From Xanthomonas prunicola (GTDB taxonomy: Bacteria; Pseudomonadota; Gammaproteobacteria; Xanthomonadales; Xanthomonadaceae), in contig NZ_PHKV01000001.1 in assembly GCF_002846205.1 (NCBI RefSeq), positions 1,302,001-1,366,000 of the forward strand: a stretch of DNA of 64,000 bases, given 5' to 3'. The stretch's first letter is position 1, and each line of letters begins with the position of its first letter. Below the pieces are notes generated by a model. It was given only the letters and a program-made list of their open reading frames with translations. It was not told where the DNA came from and ran no database searches. Of the stretch, positions 34,709-47,122 are shown piece by piece. A program made the translations under genes and the position numbers.

Positions 34709-35986
34709 ATGACGCAGTGGTATTACGCCGACGCACAGCGGCAGCGCCAGGGGCCGGTGGACACGGACACGCTTCGCGCGCGCCTGGCGCAAGGCATCAT
34801 CGACCGTTCCAGCCTGGTCTGGCGCGAAGGTCTGGCGCAATGGGTGGCGCTGCACGAGGTCGAGGCCGAACTGGGCCTGGACAGCGCCGTGTCGGCGACA
34901 GCAGCGGCCAGCGGGCCGACACCTGCGGACGCGCCGAGCGAGGCGCCATTGTCGGCTGGGCATTCCGGCGACAGCGTCCCAGCCACAGCGTCGCCAGCTG
35001 CGACCTCACAGCCACACGACCATGCTGCTGAGACATCGCCGTGGCAGCCGGCAGTTGCTGGCGGCGGCCTCACTGCCAGTGCCAGTGAGGCCGCCGCGAC
35101 TGACCGTGCCAACCACCACCCAGCCGTCGACTCCCCGCTACACCCGCCACGCGACCAGGGCCCAGCATCGGATTCGTCGGCGTGGTCCACCGCGCCGACA
35201 GACACAACGACCACGCCGCTGACGTCAGGTCCGGCCCTTAGCACCCCCCCGGACGCGACATCGGCACCGGGATCCCCCCCGGCAGCAGCGACCGCGTCGC
35301 TTCCAAGCGCCTGGGACGCTCCCGTCCTCGCCGCGCCCGCGGCAGGCGTCGCGCTGCACGATGCGCCGGTGGTCTACGCCGGCCTGTGGCGGCGCGTGGC
35401 CGCCAGCATTCTCGATAGTCTGATCACCAGCTTTGCGGTGTATCTGATCGTGATCCCGCTGGTGTTCGTGATCGCGCTGGCGACCACCCACGGCGATTCG
35501 GGTTCGGCGCTGGATGACGGAAGTGCGCTCGGCATCGCGATCGTGGTGATGTCTTACGGCATCGGCCTGGCCATCCCGACGCTGTATTTCGCCTGGATGC
35601 AGTCCAGCCGGCACCAGGCCAGCCTGGGCAAGCTCGCCTGCGGCATCAAGCTGGTGCGCGCCGACAGCAATGGAGGCCGGGTCGGATTCTGGCGCAATGT
35701 GCTGCGCTATCTGGCCTACATGCTGATCAGCGTGCTCACCCTGGGTATCGGCGTGATCGTGGCGGCCTTCATGGCCGGCATGACCGAGCGCAAGCAGGCT
35801 CCGCACGACAAGGTCTGCGACACCCTGGTCGTGGACCGTTGGGCCTTCACCGAATATCCGGAACGGCAATCCAGGGGCCTGGATACCGTCTCCATCGTGG
35901 TTCTAGCCATTTACGGAGTGATCTTGGTGCTGTCGGTGGTGGTCGTGGCCTTCATGCTGGCGGCGATCGGAATGAGCCGCAGCTGA
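34709..35986 (+). CDS. GYF_2 and RDD domain membrane protein
   Basis: This 425-residue protein has a GYF_2 domain at residues 3-50, nearly parallel to the upstream gene product. A low-complexity Pro/Ala/Ser/Thr linker of about 160 residues follows. The C-terminal RDD membrane domain starts near 'VVYAGLWRRVAASILDSLI', with 'RHQASLGKLACGIKLVRAD' and four hydrophobic segments. RDD proteins have been linked to ion transport, but most are uncharacterised. The 41-bp gap and shared domain suggest the two GYF_2 genes arose by duplication plus fusion and work in the same membrane process. Confidence 0.86.
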   Translation: MTQWYYADAQRQRQGPVDTDTLRARLAQGIIDRSSLVWREGLAQWVALHEVEAELGLDSAVSATAAASGPTPADAPSEAPLSAGHSGDSVPATASPAATSQPHDHAAETSPWQPAVAGGGLTASASEAAATDRANHHPAVDSPLHPPRDQGPASDSSAWSTAPTDTTTTPLTSGPALSTPPDATSAPGSPPAAATASLPSAWDAPVLAAPAAGVALHDAPVVYAGLWRRVAASILDSLITSFAVYLIVIPLVFVIALATTHGDSGSALDDGSALGIAIVVMSYGIGLAIPTLYFAWMQSSRHQASLGKLACGIKLVRADSNGGRVGFWRNVLRYLAYMLISVLTLGIGVIVAAFMAGMTERKQAPHDKVCDTLVVDRWAFTEYPERQSRGLDTVSIVVLAIYGVILVLSVVVVAFMLAAIGMSRS

Positions 35987-36010
35987 CAGTTGGCGGCGCT
36001 GGCCGCTTGA

Positions 36011-36036
36011 CACGGCGGCGTCCGCCGTGATCTTTC
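36011..36036 (+). terminator. Probable terminator after the GYF_2-RDD gene
   Basis: CACGGCGG (36011-36018) pairs with CCGCCGTG (36022-36029), and ATCTTTCT follows. A second perfect 11-bp hairpin at 36051-36077 (AACGCCCGGGA / TCCCGGGCGTT) has no T-run and lies 92 bases before topA; it may be a leader structure of topA. Confidence 0.6.
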
Positions 36037-36168
36037 TAATAAGAGAACTGAACGCCCGGGAGCATTTCCCGGGCGTTAACGTGTGGGAAACGGCCGATCT
36101 GCTTCCCTCGACCGGCCAATTAGGCCACGCTACCTGCCCCCCGGGCTCCGCCCCAAGAAGTTGCCACC

Positions 36169-38661
<2,493 letters not shown>

Positions 38662-38671
38662 GAGGCGCAGC

Positions 38672-39235
38672 ATGACCCGCACGCTCACCCTGGATAACGC
38701 TGTCGCCACCCTGAGCCAGGGCGGCGTGATCGCCTACCCCACCGAAGCGGTGTGGGGCCTGGGCTGTGATCCGCGCCAGGAAGCGGCCTTGCTGCGGCTG
38801 CTGGAGATCAAGCGGCGCCCGGTCGACAAGGGCGTGATCGTGGTGGCGTCGAGCGTGGAGGTGCTACGCGACTGGGTCGACATCGACGCGCTGGGGCCGG
38901 CACGTCGGCAGGACGTGCTGGCCAGCTGGCCCGGCCCGCATACCTGGATCTTGCCGGTCACCGCACGGGCGCCGCGCTGGGTCACCGGCGAGCATGACGG
39001 ACTGGCGGTACGCATCAGCGCCCATCCTGTCGTGGCAGCGCTGTGCGCGGCCTGGGGGGCGCCACTGGTGTCGACCAGCGCCAACCTGGCCGGCGAGCCT
39101 CCAGCGCGCAGCCGCGCTGCGCTGGATCCTGCGTTGCTGGCGACGATCGATGGCGTGATGGACGGCGAGGTGGGCGCGCTGGCGCAGCCAACCCAGATCC
39201 GCGACGCACGCAGCGGCCAGATCCTGCGCGACTGA
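38672..39235 (+). CDS. tsaC: Threonylcarbamoyl-AMP synthase (Sua5/YrdC type)
   Basis: TsaC makes threonylcarbamoyl-AMP from Thr, bicarbonate and ATP for the t6A37 modification of tRNAs reading ANN codons. The 187-residue protein is the short YrdC form. The ATP/Thr site is marked by 'GGVIAYPTEAVWGLGCDP' near residue 17, 'LLEIKRRPVDKGVIVV' near 46 and 'VSTSANLAGEPP' near 137. It lies 10 bases after topA on the same strand, so the two are probably co-transcribed. Confidence 0.93.
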   Translation: MTRTLTLDNAVATLSQGGVIAYPTEAVWGLGCDPRQEAALLRLLEIKRRPVDKGVIVVASSVEVLRDWVDIDALGPARRQDVLASWPGPHTWILPVTARAPRWVTGEHDGLAVRISAHPVVAALCAAWGAPLVSTSANLAGEPPARSRAALDPALLATIDGVMDGEVGALAQPTQIRDARSGQILRD

Positions 39236-39456
39236 GCGCAGCTGACGAACGACGGCGCAGCCACGCGCTGCGTGTGGTTCTGTTCGGTGCAGCATGTCGC
39301 TCGCACATCCCGGTCGTCGTGCAGTCATCCCCGCTCGACGGGCTGCCTGCCGTTACGGCAGCGGTCCTACGCCAAATGGCGCCTTATCGCCTCTATCCCG
39401 CACGCCATTCAGCCACGCCACTTTGCGGCAGCCGCACAGGCGCGCACACTGCGGCC

Positions 39457-40230
39457 ATGCGTACCGTCCTGACTCTTCTGCTGCTGGCCGCGGCGCTGCC
39501 TGCGTCGGCCGCCACCTCTGCGAGCAAACCCGACCCGAATGTGCGGGTCTATCGCTGCGTGAGCAGCACCGGCACGGTCGCCCTGCAGGATGCGCCGTGT
39601 AGCAGCGGTCGCCAGCAGGTGCTGGACATGCAGCGCCCACAAGACCCACCGCCGCGTCCGGCACGTGCGGAGCCACCGGCACCGGTCGCCACAGCGCCCG
39701 CGCGCGAGGTCCGCATTGTCACCGTGCAACCGCCGCAGCCGATGTACGAGTGCACCACGGAAGACGGCAACCGTTACACAAGCGACAGCCCGCAAGGCAA
39801 TCCGCGCTGGGTGCCGACCTGGGGGCCGGCCTATGTGGGCAATGCGGTTGGTCCGCCGATCAGCGGAGGCGGCATCCAGCGTCCGCCGATTTCGGTGCGC
39901 CCGCGCCCGGCAATATCGGTGCAGGGTGGCTCTGGACGAGGAAGTATCCGCGGCAGCGCAAGCTTCGGCGCAGACACTTACCAGGGGGACTATCCGGGTG
40001 GTTACAACGGCGGCGGCTACGGCGGTACGGTGATCGTGCCGTACGGCAGTGTGCAGATCCGCGACGAATGCCATGCCCTGCCTGCACAGGAAGTCTGCGC
40101 GCGCCTGGCCGACCGCCGCTGGGAGCTGATCCGCCGCTATAACAGCGCGCTGCAGAGCGAGCGCGAGGATCTCAGCCGTGAACAGCGCGGTATCGAAGCG
40201 CGCCAGCAACGCGATTGTGGCGGCGCATGA
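39457..40230 (+). CDS. Secreted DUF4124-domain protein
   Basis: This 257-residue exported protein has a signal peptide at residues 1-19 ('LTLLLLAAALPASAAT'). A DUF4124-like N-terminal motif follows ('VRVYRCVSSTGTVALQDAPC'), a second copy-like motif lies at 'MYECTTEDGNRYTSD', then a Gly/Pro-rich flexible middle and a Cys-containing helical end. The function of DUF4124 is unknown. The ATG at 39457 is selected because the signal peptide starts there. The stop overlaps the ATGA start of a shorter paralogue. Confidence 0.82.
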   Translation: MRTVLTLLLLAAALPASAATSASKPDPNVRVYRCVSSTGTVALQDAPCSSGRQQVLDMQRPQDPPPRPARAEPPAPVATAPAREVRIVTVQPPQPMYECTTEDGNRYTSDSPQGNPRWVPTWGPAYVGNAVGPPISGGGIQRPPISVRPRPAISVQGGSGRGSIRGSASFGADTYQGDYPGGYNGGGYGGTVIVPYGSVQIRDECHALPAQEVCARLADRRWELIRRYNSALQSEREDLSREQRGIEARQQRDCGGA

Positions 40231-40901
40231 GGCGCCGCCTGCTGTTGGGCATGATGGCGTTGAGCATGACCGTGATGGCTTCGCTGGCCGACGCACAGGA
40301 CGTGACGATCTACCGCTGCACCGATCCCACCGGTGCGCTGACGGTGCAGAACATGCCGTGCCCGAAAGGCATGCAACAACAGAAAAAACTGATGACCGCA
40401 CCGGCGGCGGTGCCATTCGCGCCGGGCGGAGCAACCGCGTCGCCGGTACGGGCGGCGCCAGCGGCGCAACCACGGGCTGCTGCGCCAGCCGCTGCATCGG
40501 CGCCGGTTGCATCAACCACGCCCGCCGCACCACCCGCACCGGCGGTGACCTCCACCTCGACGCTGCCGCCCCCACCGCTGTTTGAGTGCACCACGCACGA
40601 CAACGGGCGTTACTTCACTGAAGATCGCGAGCCAGCCACGCGCTGCCTGCCGATGCAGACCACCAACCTGGCCGGCGGCCCGGCGACTGGTGGCGGTAGC
40701 GCGTGTGAAGTGGTCACAGACCGCTGCGCACCAGTACCGGACCAAAGCCTGTGCGACGCCTGGCGCAAACGCGCCGAGCAGGCCGAATCCACCTGGCGCT
40801 TCTCCGACGACGCGCAATCGGCCGAACGCAAACAGCGCTTTGATCAGATGCGCCGGGTACTCGACGAAAGCCGCTGCGCCAATCCGGCCGCAACGCCCTA
40901 A
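40227..40901 (+). CDS. Secreted DUF4124-domain protein, paralogue of the previous gene
   Basis: This 224-residue exported protein has an Arg-rich n-region and hydrophobic core (residues 1-23), 'VTIYRCTDPTGALTVQNMPC', a Pro/Ala linker, 'LFECTTHDNGRYFTED', and a conserved Cys-rich helical C terminus ('DQSLCDAWRKRAEQAE'). It shares domain order with the upstream gene, so the pair looks like a tandem duplication. Translation is coupled by ATGA. A periplasmic location is expected; no activity is known. Confidence 0.8.
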   Translation: MRRRLLLGMMALSMTVMASLADAQDVTIYRCTDPTGALTVQNMPCPKGMQQQKKLMTAPAAVPFAPGGATASPVRAAPAAQPRAAAPAAASAPVASTTPAAPPAPAVTSTSTLPPPPLFECTTHDNGRYFTEDREPATRCLPMQTTNLAGGPATGGGSACEVVTDRCAPVPDQSLCDAWRKRAEQAESTWRFSDDAQSAERKQRFDQMRRVLDESRCANPAATP

Positions 40902-41062
40902 GCACATCTGTGCTGTGATTGAGGCAGCGGGCCCTGGACCAATGGCGAGCAATCGCCAGCGTTACTCCGCCAGACGCGCGCCCTTACCAGCATGTGCAAG
41001 AACAGGCCGCTCGACTCTCCTGCGCCTTCTACCATCGCGTCGCCGGTGGTTTGTTGCCCGCG

Positions 41063-41833
41063 CTAAAACCCGTAGCGCAAGAATCCGCCATCCACCGCGA
41101 TGCACTCGCCGGTGATGTAACTGGCAGCGGGCAGACACAGAAACCCCACCGCGGCGGCAACTTCTTCCGGTTCGCCGATGCGGCGCATCGGGGTGCGCTC
41201 GATCACTTGCTCGTAGTAATCAGGATCCGACAATGGCCCGGAAGTGCGGCGTGTGCGGATGTACCACGGCGCCACCGCGTTGACGCGGATGCCGTCTTCG
41301 GCCCACTCCACCGCCAGGTTGCGCGTCATCTGCTGCAGCGCCGCCTTGGTCATGCCGTACGGCGCGCCGCTACGCACATGCGTGATGCCCGAGACGCTGC
41401 CGACATTGACGATGGCCGACGCAGCATGTTGCGTCAGCAACGGGTGCGCATAACGCGATAATTCAAATGCCGAAAACACATTGGTTTCGAAGATGCCGCG
41501 CCACTCGTCCTCGGTGTAATCGATGGCGGCGCGGGTGAGGTTGCCACCGGCATTGTTGATCAACAGATGCAGGCCATCGGCATGGTCTTCCACCCAATCC
41601 AGGATCGCGCGGCGCTCTTCATCGTCGGCCACATCGGCGGCCAGCCCATGCAGTTCGCGCTCGGGAAATTCCTCGGCAAGTTCATCGCGCGCCTGCGCCA
41701 GGGCGTCGGCATCGCGCGCCACCATCAGCAGATCGGCGCCGAAGCCGAGCAGTTCGCGTGCAATGGCAAGGCCAATCCCGGCGCTGGCGCCAGTGATGAG
41801 GGCGGTCTGTCCATCCAGCCGCCAACGGTGCAT
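41063..41833 (-). CDS. Short-chain dehydrogenase/reductase (SDR)
   Basis: This 256-residue classical SDR carries the cofactor motif 'TGASAGIG' near residue 13, 'NNAGG' near 92, the catalytic Ser in 'VNVGSVSG', and Tyr-x-x-x-Lys in 'YGMTKAAL' near residue 158. '[11 protein letters not shown]' near the end is typical. The sequence resembles tropinone-reductase-like SDRs annotated in plants and xanthomonads, but the substrate is not predictable. The ATG at 41833 is used; the TTG eight codons upstream is less likely. It appears monocistronic. Confidence 0.9.
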   Translation of the reverse strand: MHRWRLDGQTALITGASAGIGLAIARELLGFGADLLMVARDADALAQARDELAEEFPERELHGLAADVADDEERRAILDWVEDHADGLHLLINNAGGNLTRAAIDYTEDEWRGIFETNVFSAFELSRYAHPLLTQHAASAIVNVGSVSGITHVRSGAPYGMTKAALQQMTRNLAVEWAEDGIRVNAVAPWYIRTRRTSGPLSDPDYYEQVIERTPMRRIGEPEEVAAAVGFLCLPAASYITGECIAVDGGFLRYGF

Positions 41834-41945
41834 TGTCACGTGGGTGATCCTCTTCAATCCGCAGGAAAACGGCCGCTGCTGCGCAGTTGACGCGCAGAGC
41901 CGGCCTGAGCGTTAGGATACCGCCACCCCGAGCGAGGTCACGACG

Positions 41946-42161
41946 ATGAAGATGCATTGCATGCTTGCAGCCAGCCTGGCGTTGTCGCTGAGCGCCTGTC
42001 AGCGGCCGCAGCCCGCGCCCACCGAACAGAAGCCCGACCCGCAGGCCACCGCTCTGCGCGACCACATCCAGGCACCGCTGAACAAGGCGCACGCGGTGCA
42101 GGCTGCGACCGATCAGGCGGCAGAAGATCAGCGCAAGGCGATCGACGCAGCCACGCAGTAG
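41946..42161 (+). CDS. Small lipoprotein
   Basis: This 71-residue protein has a lipoprotein signal peptide with lipobox 'LSAC' (Cys18), followed by a short polar, Gln/Ala/Pro-rich mature part of about 50 residues. It would be lipid-anchored in the envelope. The mature part is helical and lacks any motif, and the function is unknown. It is divergent from the SDR gene. Confidence 0.78.
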   Translation: MKMHCMLAASLALSLSACQRPQPAPTEQKPDPQATALRDHIQAPLNKAHAVQAATDQAAEDQRKAIDAATQ

Positions 42162-42341
42162 CGGACCGTCAGCAACAGGTGACCTCGTGCCCTGATGTGA
42201 GCGCCGGACGATTGAATCGAGCATTCTGCCGTCTGCTTGCTTCGTCCGGCCGTCGCACACTGCAGCATCCGCCTGCAAAACAACAACGCCGGCACACGGC
42301 CGGCGGCGTCGATGCATCAGGTACTGCTTAAACGCGCTCGG

Positions 42342-44243
42342 TCAGAATCCGCAGAAGCAATACGCCAGCGATTTAACCGGCGTACCGCCTGCCTTGCCGT
42401 CGTGCACGGCGCTTTCGACAAAGCGCAGCTGCGTGTCCACTTCCGGCAACGAGCGGGCCACCAATGCGCGCGCCATGCCCGAGTCGCTCAGCATCCAGGC
42501 ACCCATGCGGCTGCCGGCAAACCCGCTCATGAACTGCGAGAACGGCGTGGCCGGCTTTTCCACATAACGCACGCGGAACTTGCCGCGGCTCAGCTTGGCG
42601 CGGTCGGCCGCATCGGCCACCGCTTCCTGCATGCCGCCGAACGCGTCCACCAACCCACGCTCCTTGGCCTGCGCGCCGCTCCACACACGACCACGCGCAA
42701 CCTTGTCGATCGCGTCCACTGACTGGCGACGCGCCTGCGCCACCTTGCCGGTGAAGTCGGCGTAGCCCTTGTTGATCACCGCCTGGATGACCTGGCCGGC
42801 GGCCGGATCCAGCGGACGGGTGATGTCGAACGCACCGGCGAACCGCGTGGTGCCTACGCCGTCGGTGTGCACACCGATCTTGTCCAGCGCGCGGGTCAGA
42901 TTCGGCACCATGCCGAAAATGCCGATGGAACCGCTGATGGTCGACGGGTCGGCATAGATGCGATCGGCATTCATGCTGATCCAGTAACCGCCGGAAGCCG
43001 CCAGATCGCCCATCGACACGACGACCGGCTTACCGGCCTGCTTGAGGGCGACCACTTCGCGGCGGATCTGCTCGGAGGCGAACACTTCGCCGCCGGGCGA
43101 ATCCACCCGCAGCACCACCGCCTTCACTTTCTCGTCGTCACGCGCCTGGCGCAGCAGCGCCGCAGTGGACTCGCCACCGATGCGTCCGGCCGGCTGTTCA
43201 CCGCCGCTGATTTCCCCGGTTGCGACCACCACGGCCACCTGCGGGCGGCTGTCCATCGGCGAACCCTGTGCCTGTAACTGGCTCAGATAGTCGTTGAAAC
43301 CGATATTACGGAAACCGCTGTCGGCATCGCTGTCGGCCACGCCGCGCTTGACCAGCAATGCATCGACTTCTTCGCGGGTTTTGAGCCCGTCCACCAACTT
43401 CTGCTGCAGCGCGAACTTGGCAAGGTCGCCACCGGCTGCGGCCACACCTTCGGGCAGCGTGTCGATACCGGCGGTCAGCTGCGCCGGGCTCAGCTTGCGC
43501 GCGGTGCCAACGTCAGCCAGATAGCGCTGCCACACGTCGTTCATCCAGAACAGGTCCGCTTCCTTGGCATCGGCCGAGGCCGCGTCGAGGATGTAGGGCT
43601 CGGCCGCGGACTTGTACTCGCCCACGCGGAACAGATGCACGTCCACGCCGAGCTTGTCCTGCAGGCCTTCGCGGAAATACTGGCGATAACGGCCAAGACC
43701 TTCCAGCAGCACGCTGCCCATCGGATCCAGGTACACCTCGTTGGCCTGCGCGGCGAGCAGATACTGGCCCTGGCTCATGCTCTCGCTGAAGGCCACGATC
43801 TGCTTGCCGGAGGCACGCAACTTCTGCAGCGCAGCGGCCACCTCGCGCTGGGAGGCGAAACCGGACGGCTGGAACTTGTCCAGATTCAACAACACGCGCT
43901 CGATCTTGCGATCCTTGCCGGCCGCCTCGATCACCCGCACCAGGTCGCGCAGCTGCACTTCTTCGGCGCTCTTGTCGCCCACTGCCTTGGCCAGCGACCG
44001 ACTCACCGGGTCGGCGCTGAACTGCTCGACCAGCGTGCCTTCCGGGTTGATCACCAAGGTGGTGCGCTCAGCCAGCGGCTTGGTGCCGTCGCCACGCGCG
44101 AGCGCCACCACGAACAACAGCAGCAGCAAAAACAGGAAACCGAAGAACACCAGGTTGAAAATGAGGCGCCGGGTGAAATTCATCACATCCCACAGGCCGA
44201 CGAAGAAACTGGCGATGGGACTGCGACGCACGGGGTGGTTCAT
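42342..44243 (-). CDS. sppA: Signal peptide peptidase SppA, 67K type
   Basis: SppA is an inner-membrane serine protease that degrades cleaved signal peptides. The 633-residue length is the two-domain (67K) form. There is an N-terminal membrane anchor (about residues 22-45), then two peptidase S49 domains. The C-terminal domain carries the nucleophile Ser in 'TISGSIGIFGMVPN', and the N-terminal domain supplies the Lys region ('GKQIVAFSESMSQGQYLLA'). 'RVDSPGGEVFASEQIRREV' is the conserved glycine-rich segment. The ATG at 44243 precedes the family-like 'MNHPVRRSPIASFFVG'. It lies 84 bp downstream of the MATE gene on the same strand. Confidence 0.94.
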   Translation of the reverse strand: MNHPVRRSPIASFFVGLWDVMNFTRRLIFNLVFFGFLFLLLLLFVVALARGDGTKPLAERTTLVINPEGTLVEQFSADPVSRSLAKAVGDKSAEEVQLRDLVRVIEAAGKDRKIERVLLNLDKFQPSGFASQREVAAALQKLRASGKQIVAFSESMSQGQYLLAAQANEVYLDPMGSVLLEGLGRYRQYFREGLQDKLGVDVHLFRVGEYKSAAEPYILDAASADAKEADLFWMNDVWQRYLADVGTARKLSPAQLTAGIDTLPEGVAAAGGDLAKFALQQKLVDGLKTREEVDALLVKRGVADSDADSGFRNIGFNDYLSQLQAQGSPMDSRPQVAVVVATGEISGGEQPAGRIGGESTAALLRQARDDEKVKAVVLRVDSPGGEVFASEQIRREVVALKQAGKPVVVSMGDLAASGGYWISMNADRIYADPSTISGSIGIFGMVPNLTRALDKIGVHTDGVGTTRFAGAFDITRPLDPAAGQVIQAVINKGYADFTGKVAQARRQSVDAIDKVARGRVWSGAQAKERGLVDAFGGMQEAVADAADRAKLSRGKFRVRYVEKPATPFSQFMSGFAGSRMGAWMLSDSGMARALVARSLPEVDTQLRFVESAVHDGKAGGTPVKSLAYCFCGF

Positions 44244-44327
44244 GGAAAACTCCGTCGAAAGACGCTGCATACAGATCGATGGTGCCCAGCATACCGGCTG
44301 CGCAGCGCGCGCGGCATGCGCTGAAAG

Positions 44328-45704
44328 TCAGGGTGTCGCGGTGGCGGTCAGCCGGCGGCTGGTCTGGCGGAAGCGCAGCCCCATCAGGATCGAGGCCACC
44401 GTCAGGCCGAGGATCAGGCCGACCCACATGCCCTTCGGTCCCCAGCCCAGCCCCAGGCCGAGCCCGGCGCCGATCGGCATGCCCACGCCCCAGTACGAAA
44501 ACATCGCCAGGAACATCGGCACGCGGGTGTCCTTGAGCCCGCGCAGCGCGCCGGCAGAGAGCACCTGGATGCCATCGGGAAACTGGAACGTGGCGGCAAA
44601 CAGCAGCAATACCGAAGCCAGCGCGGCCACGGCCACGTCGTCGGTATAGACGCCGACAATGGCATCGTGGCCCATCAGCAATGCGCTGGCCGATAGCGCT
44701 TGGGTGCCCAGCACGATGGCATAGCCGGCCCATGCTGCACGCCGCATACCCAGCGGGTCGCCGCGTCCCACCGCATGGCCAACGCGCACGGTGGTGGCCT
44801 CGGCCACGCCCATCGGGATCATGAAACACAGTTGCGCGACATTGATGGCGATCTGGTGCGCGGCCGCTTCGGTGGAGCCCAGCCGGCCGATCAACAACGC
44901 GGTGACGATGAACAACCCACCTTCCATCAACACGGTGATGCCGATCGGCAAGCCGGTGCGCAGCAACTCGCCAATGGCGCGCCAGCGCGGGCCTTCCAGG
45001 TGGGTGAACAATTGCAGATGCGCAAAGCGCCGCGCACGCCACAGGTACAGCGCAAAGACGCTCGCCTGCACCCACATGGTGATGGCCGAGGCCATGCCCA
45101 GCCCTTCGGCACCGTGCTCGGCAAAGCCGAACTTGCCATAGGTCAGCGCATAGCCAAGCGGTGCCAGTACCAGCAAACCGCCAAAGCCCAGCAGCATGGT
45201 CGGCAACGTCCAGTGCATGCCCTCGCTGAGGTAGCGCATGCAGAAGTAAAACGTCAGCGCCGGCACGCCCCAGCGCACCGCATGCAGAAAATCGGTAGCG
45301 CCGGGCACGATGTCCGGCGCAATCCCGAACGTGGGCAGTAGCGGCGGCACCACGCTCAGAAACGTGAACATCAATGCACTCAGTGCCAGCGACAGCCATA
45401 GCGCCTGCCGGAACAGCGGCCCGATCTCGCGCTCGCGGCCGGCGCCCATCAGCTGCGACACCGAGGCGGTCAATGAGATCAATGTGCCGATCGGCACCAG
45501 CATCGGCAACCACAACAACGAGGTGCCGATGGTCACCGCTGCCAGCGTGGCGGTGCCGTGGTGGCCGGCGATGACGTTGTCGACAAAACCGATCAGGCCG
45601 GTAGAGACGTGGCCGAGCACCAGCGGCAACGCAAGCAGGCCGGTGGTGCGCACTTCCGAGGCGAAGCCTGGCGTCGCGGACGGGGGTGCAGAAGAAGCAG
45701 ACAT
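44328..45704 (-). CDS. MATE family multidrug/toxin exporter (NorM-like)
   Basis: This 458-residue inner-membrane exporter has twelve hydrophobic segments in two pseudo-symmetric halves of six. The typical MATE features are present: 'PLVLGHVSTGLIGFVDNVIAG' (split around residue 30), 'GVAEATTVRVGHAVGRGD' near 265, and the 'GALRGLKDTRVPM' loop near 370. MATE pumps export cationic compounds using Na+ or H+ gradients. It may be co-transcribed with sppA. No local regulator was seen. Confidence 0.92.
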   Translation of the reverse strand: MSASSAPPSATPGFASEVRTTGLLALPLVLGHVSTGLIGFVDNVIAGHHGTATLAAVTIGTSLLWLPMLVPIGTLISLTASVSQLMGAGREREIGPLFRQALWLSLALSALMFTFLSVVPPLLPTFGIAPDIVPGATDFLHAVRWGVPALTFYFCMRYLSEGMHWTLPTMLLGFGGLLVLAPLGYALTYGKFGFAEHGAEGLGMASAITMWVQASVFALYLWRARRFAHLQLFTHLEGPRWRAIGELLRTGLPIGITVLMEGGLFIVTALLIGRLGSTEAAAHQIAINVAQLCFMIPMGVAEATTVRVGHAVGRGDPLGMRRAAWAGYAIVLGTQALSASALLMGHDAIVGVYTDDVAVAALASVLLLFAATFQFPDGIQVLSAGALRGLKDTRVPMFLAMFSYWGVGMPIGAGLGLGLGWGPKGMWVGLILGLTVASILMGLRFRQTSRRLTATATP

Positions 45705-45779
45705 GAAAACCGATCGCTGCGCGGACTACGGCCGTGCCGGGAGGCGCTGGCACCGGGTCGCGCGGGCTGGCTATCTTAC

Positions 45780-46931
45780 GCCTACTTTCCGACTACGGCC
45801 TTGTCGTGCACACGGGCAGAGCCTGCCGCTCGCCCGAGCGCGTGCGGGCAGAAAACGCGAAGGCGGCGGCTACCGGGCCAGCGCGGGATACCGTTGCACG
45901 CGTGCGCCATCGTTCTGGCATCTGGAGGGGCGCATCTTCCGCACCGTGCGCGAGTTGCTGGTGCCCGGACGCCTGGCGCTGCGTTTTCTGAGCGCCCAAC
46001 GCGTGCGTTACGTCGCGCCGGTGCGGCGATTCCTGGTGCTGAGCCTATTGACGTTTTTCATCGCGCGCATCGCCGTGATACCTCCGATGCAGACAGCGAT
46101 ATCGCCGCGGTGCCAGCTACCAGCCAGACCGCAGTGCCCAAGGATGTCGTACATGCAGGCGCGCCGACGCAGGTCCAAGCGCTACGCAGGCAATTGGTCG
46201 ACACGCTGATGCAGACGCGCACGGTGGTGCCGACCGGCATCGCACGCGACAGCGTGGACGCCGGGATTGCACGCACCAATGCCCAAGCGCAACGGCGCTT
46301 GACGCAGTTACAGGCCGATGCGCGCCCGACCAGCGCCATGCACACCGCAGAGGCAGACAGCCACAGCACGTCTTTTCGGTGATGGGCACGCCATGGGACC
46401 CGGTGAGCAATCCGCTGGACCATGCGGCGGCGCCGCAGTTCGCCAACCGCTGGATCAACATGCAATCAGCCACATCCGTGACAACGTGCCGCGCCGGCGC
46501 AGCAATCCGCAGCGGCTCTACCATGCGTTCATCGCGGCGGTGCCGTCTGCGCCGCTGGTGCTGGTGCCGCTGTTCGCGCTGCTGTTGCGGGTGTTCCATG
46601 TGCGCAGCGGGCAGGTGTATCTGGAGCATCCGGTGGTGGCGCTAGCCACGCGTTCCTATGCCTGAACCTGCTGACGGCTGTTGTCACTGCTCAGCGATGC
46701 CTTGGCGCACGTCGCCAGCCCGATCACCTGGAGTGTTGGACGGGTGCAGTTCGGCGTGACACGGTGGATGCCGGTGTATCTGCTCTGGATGCAGCGACGC
46801 GTGAATGCGCAGTCCTGGCTGGTTACCGGCTGGTTACCGTGCCCAAGCACATCGGCCTGGGCGCGGTGTATCTCGCGTTTGCGACGGTTGCCGCCGCGCT
46901 GTTGATGGTGGCGCGCCTGGCGCGTCTTTGA
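45780..46931 (+). pseudogene. DUF3667 membrane-protein gene, decayed by several frameshifts
   Basis: Pieces of one DUF3667-like membrane protein appear in order but in different frames. 'EGRIFRTVRELLVPGRLALRF' and 'FLVLSLLTFFIARIAV' come first (near 45925-46075). A polar helical middle (to about 46380) is in a second frame. 'PWDPVSNPLDHAAAPQFANRW' is in a third (about 46388-46450). 'LYHAFIAAVPSAPLVLVPLFALLLRVFHV' follows (about 46515-46605), then a stop at 46665, then 'YLLWMQRRVNAQSWLVTGWL' and a final 'VYLAFATVAAALLMVARLARL'. At least four frame changes plus an in-frame stop make function very unlikely. The N-terminal zinc-ribbon usually found in the family is not seen. Confidence 0.75.
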
Positions 46932-47122
46932 TGCGGGCAAATTCGGATGCGTCTGGGCGATAACACCCACATTGCAGCTTGACGCATGGATGCTGGGGGC
47001 GTGCACATGATGCGCAGCATGGCTGCCGCTATCTGATACCAACAGCCGTTGGAATCAAGACCGCGCGCGCAATTGAGACCATTGCGCGTACGCCGACAGC
47101 GCCGACATCGTGCCGCTGCCGA

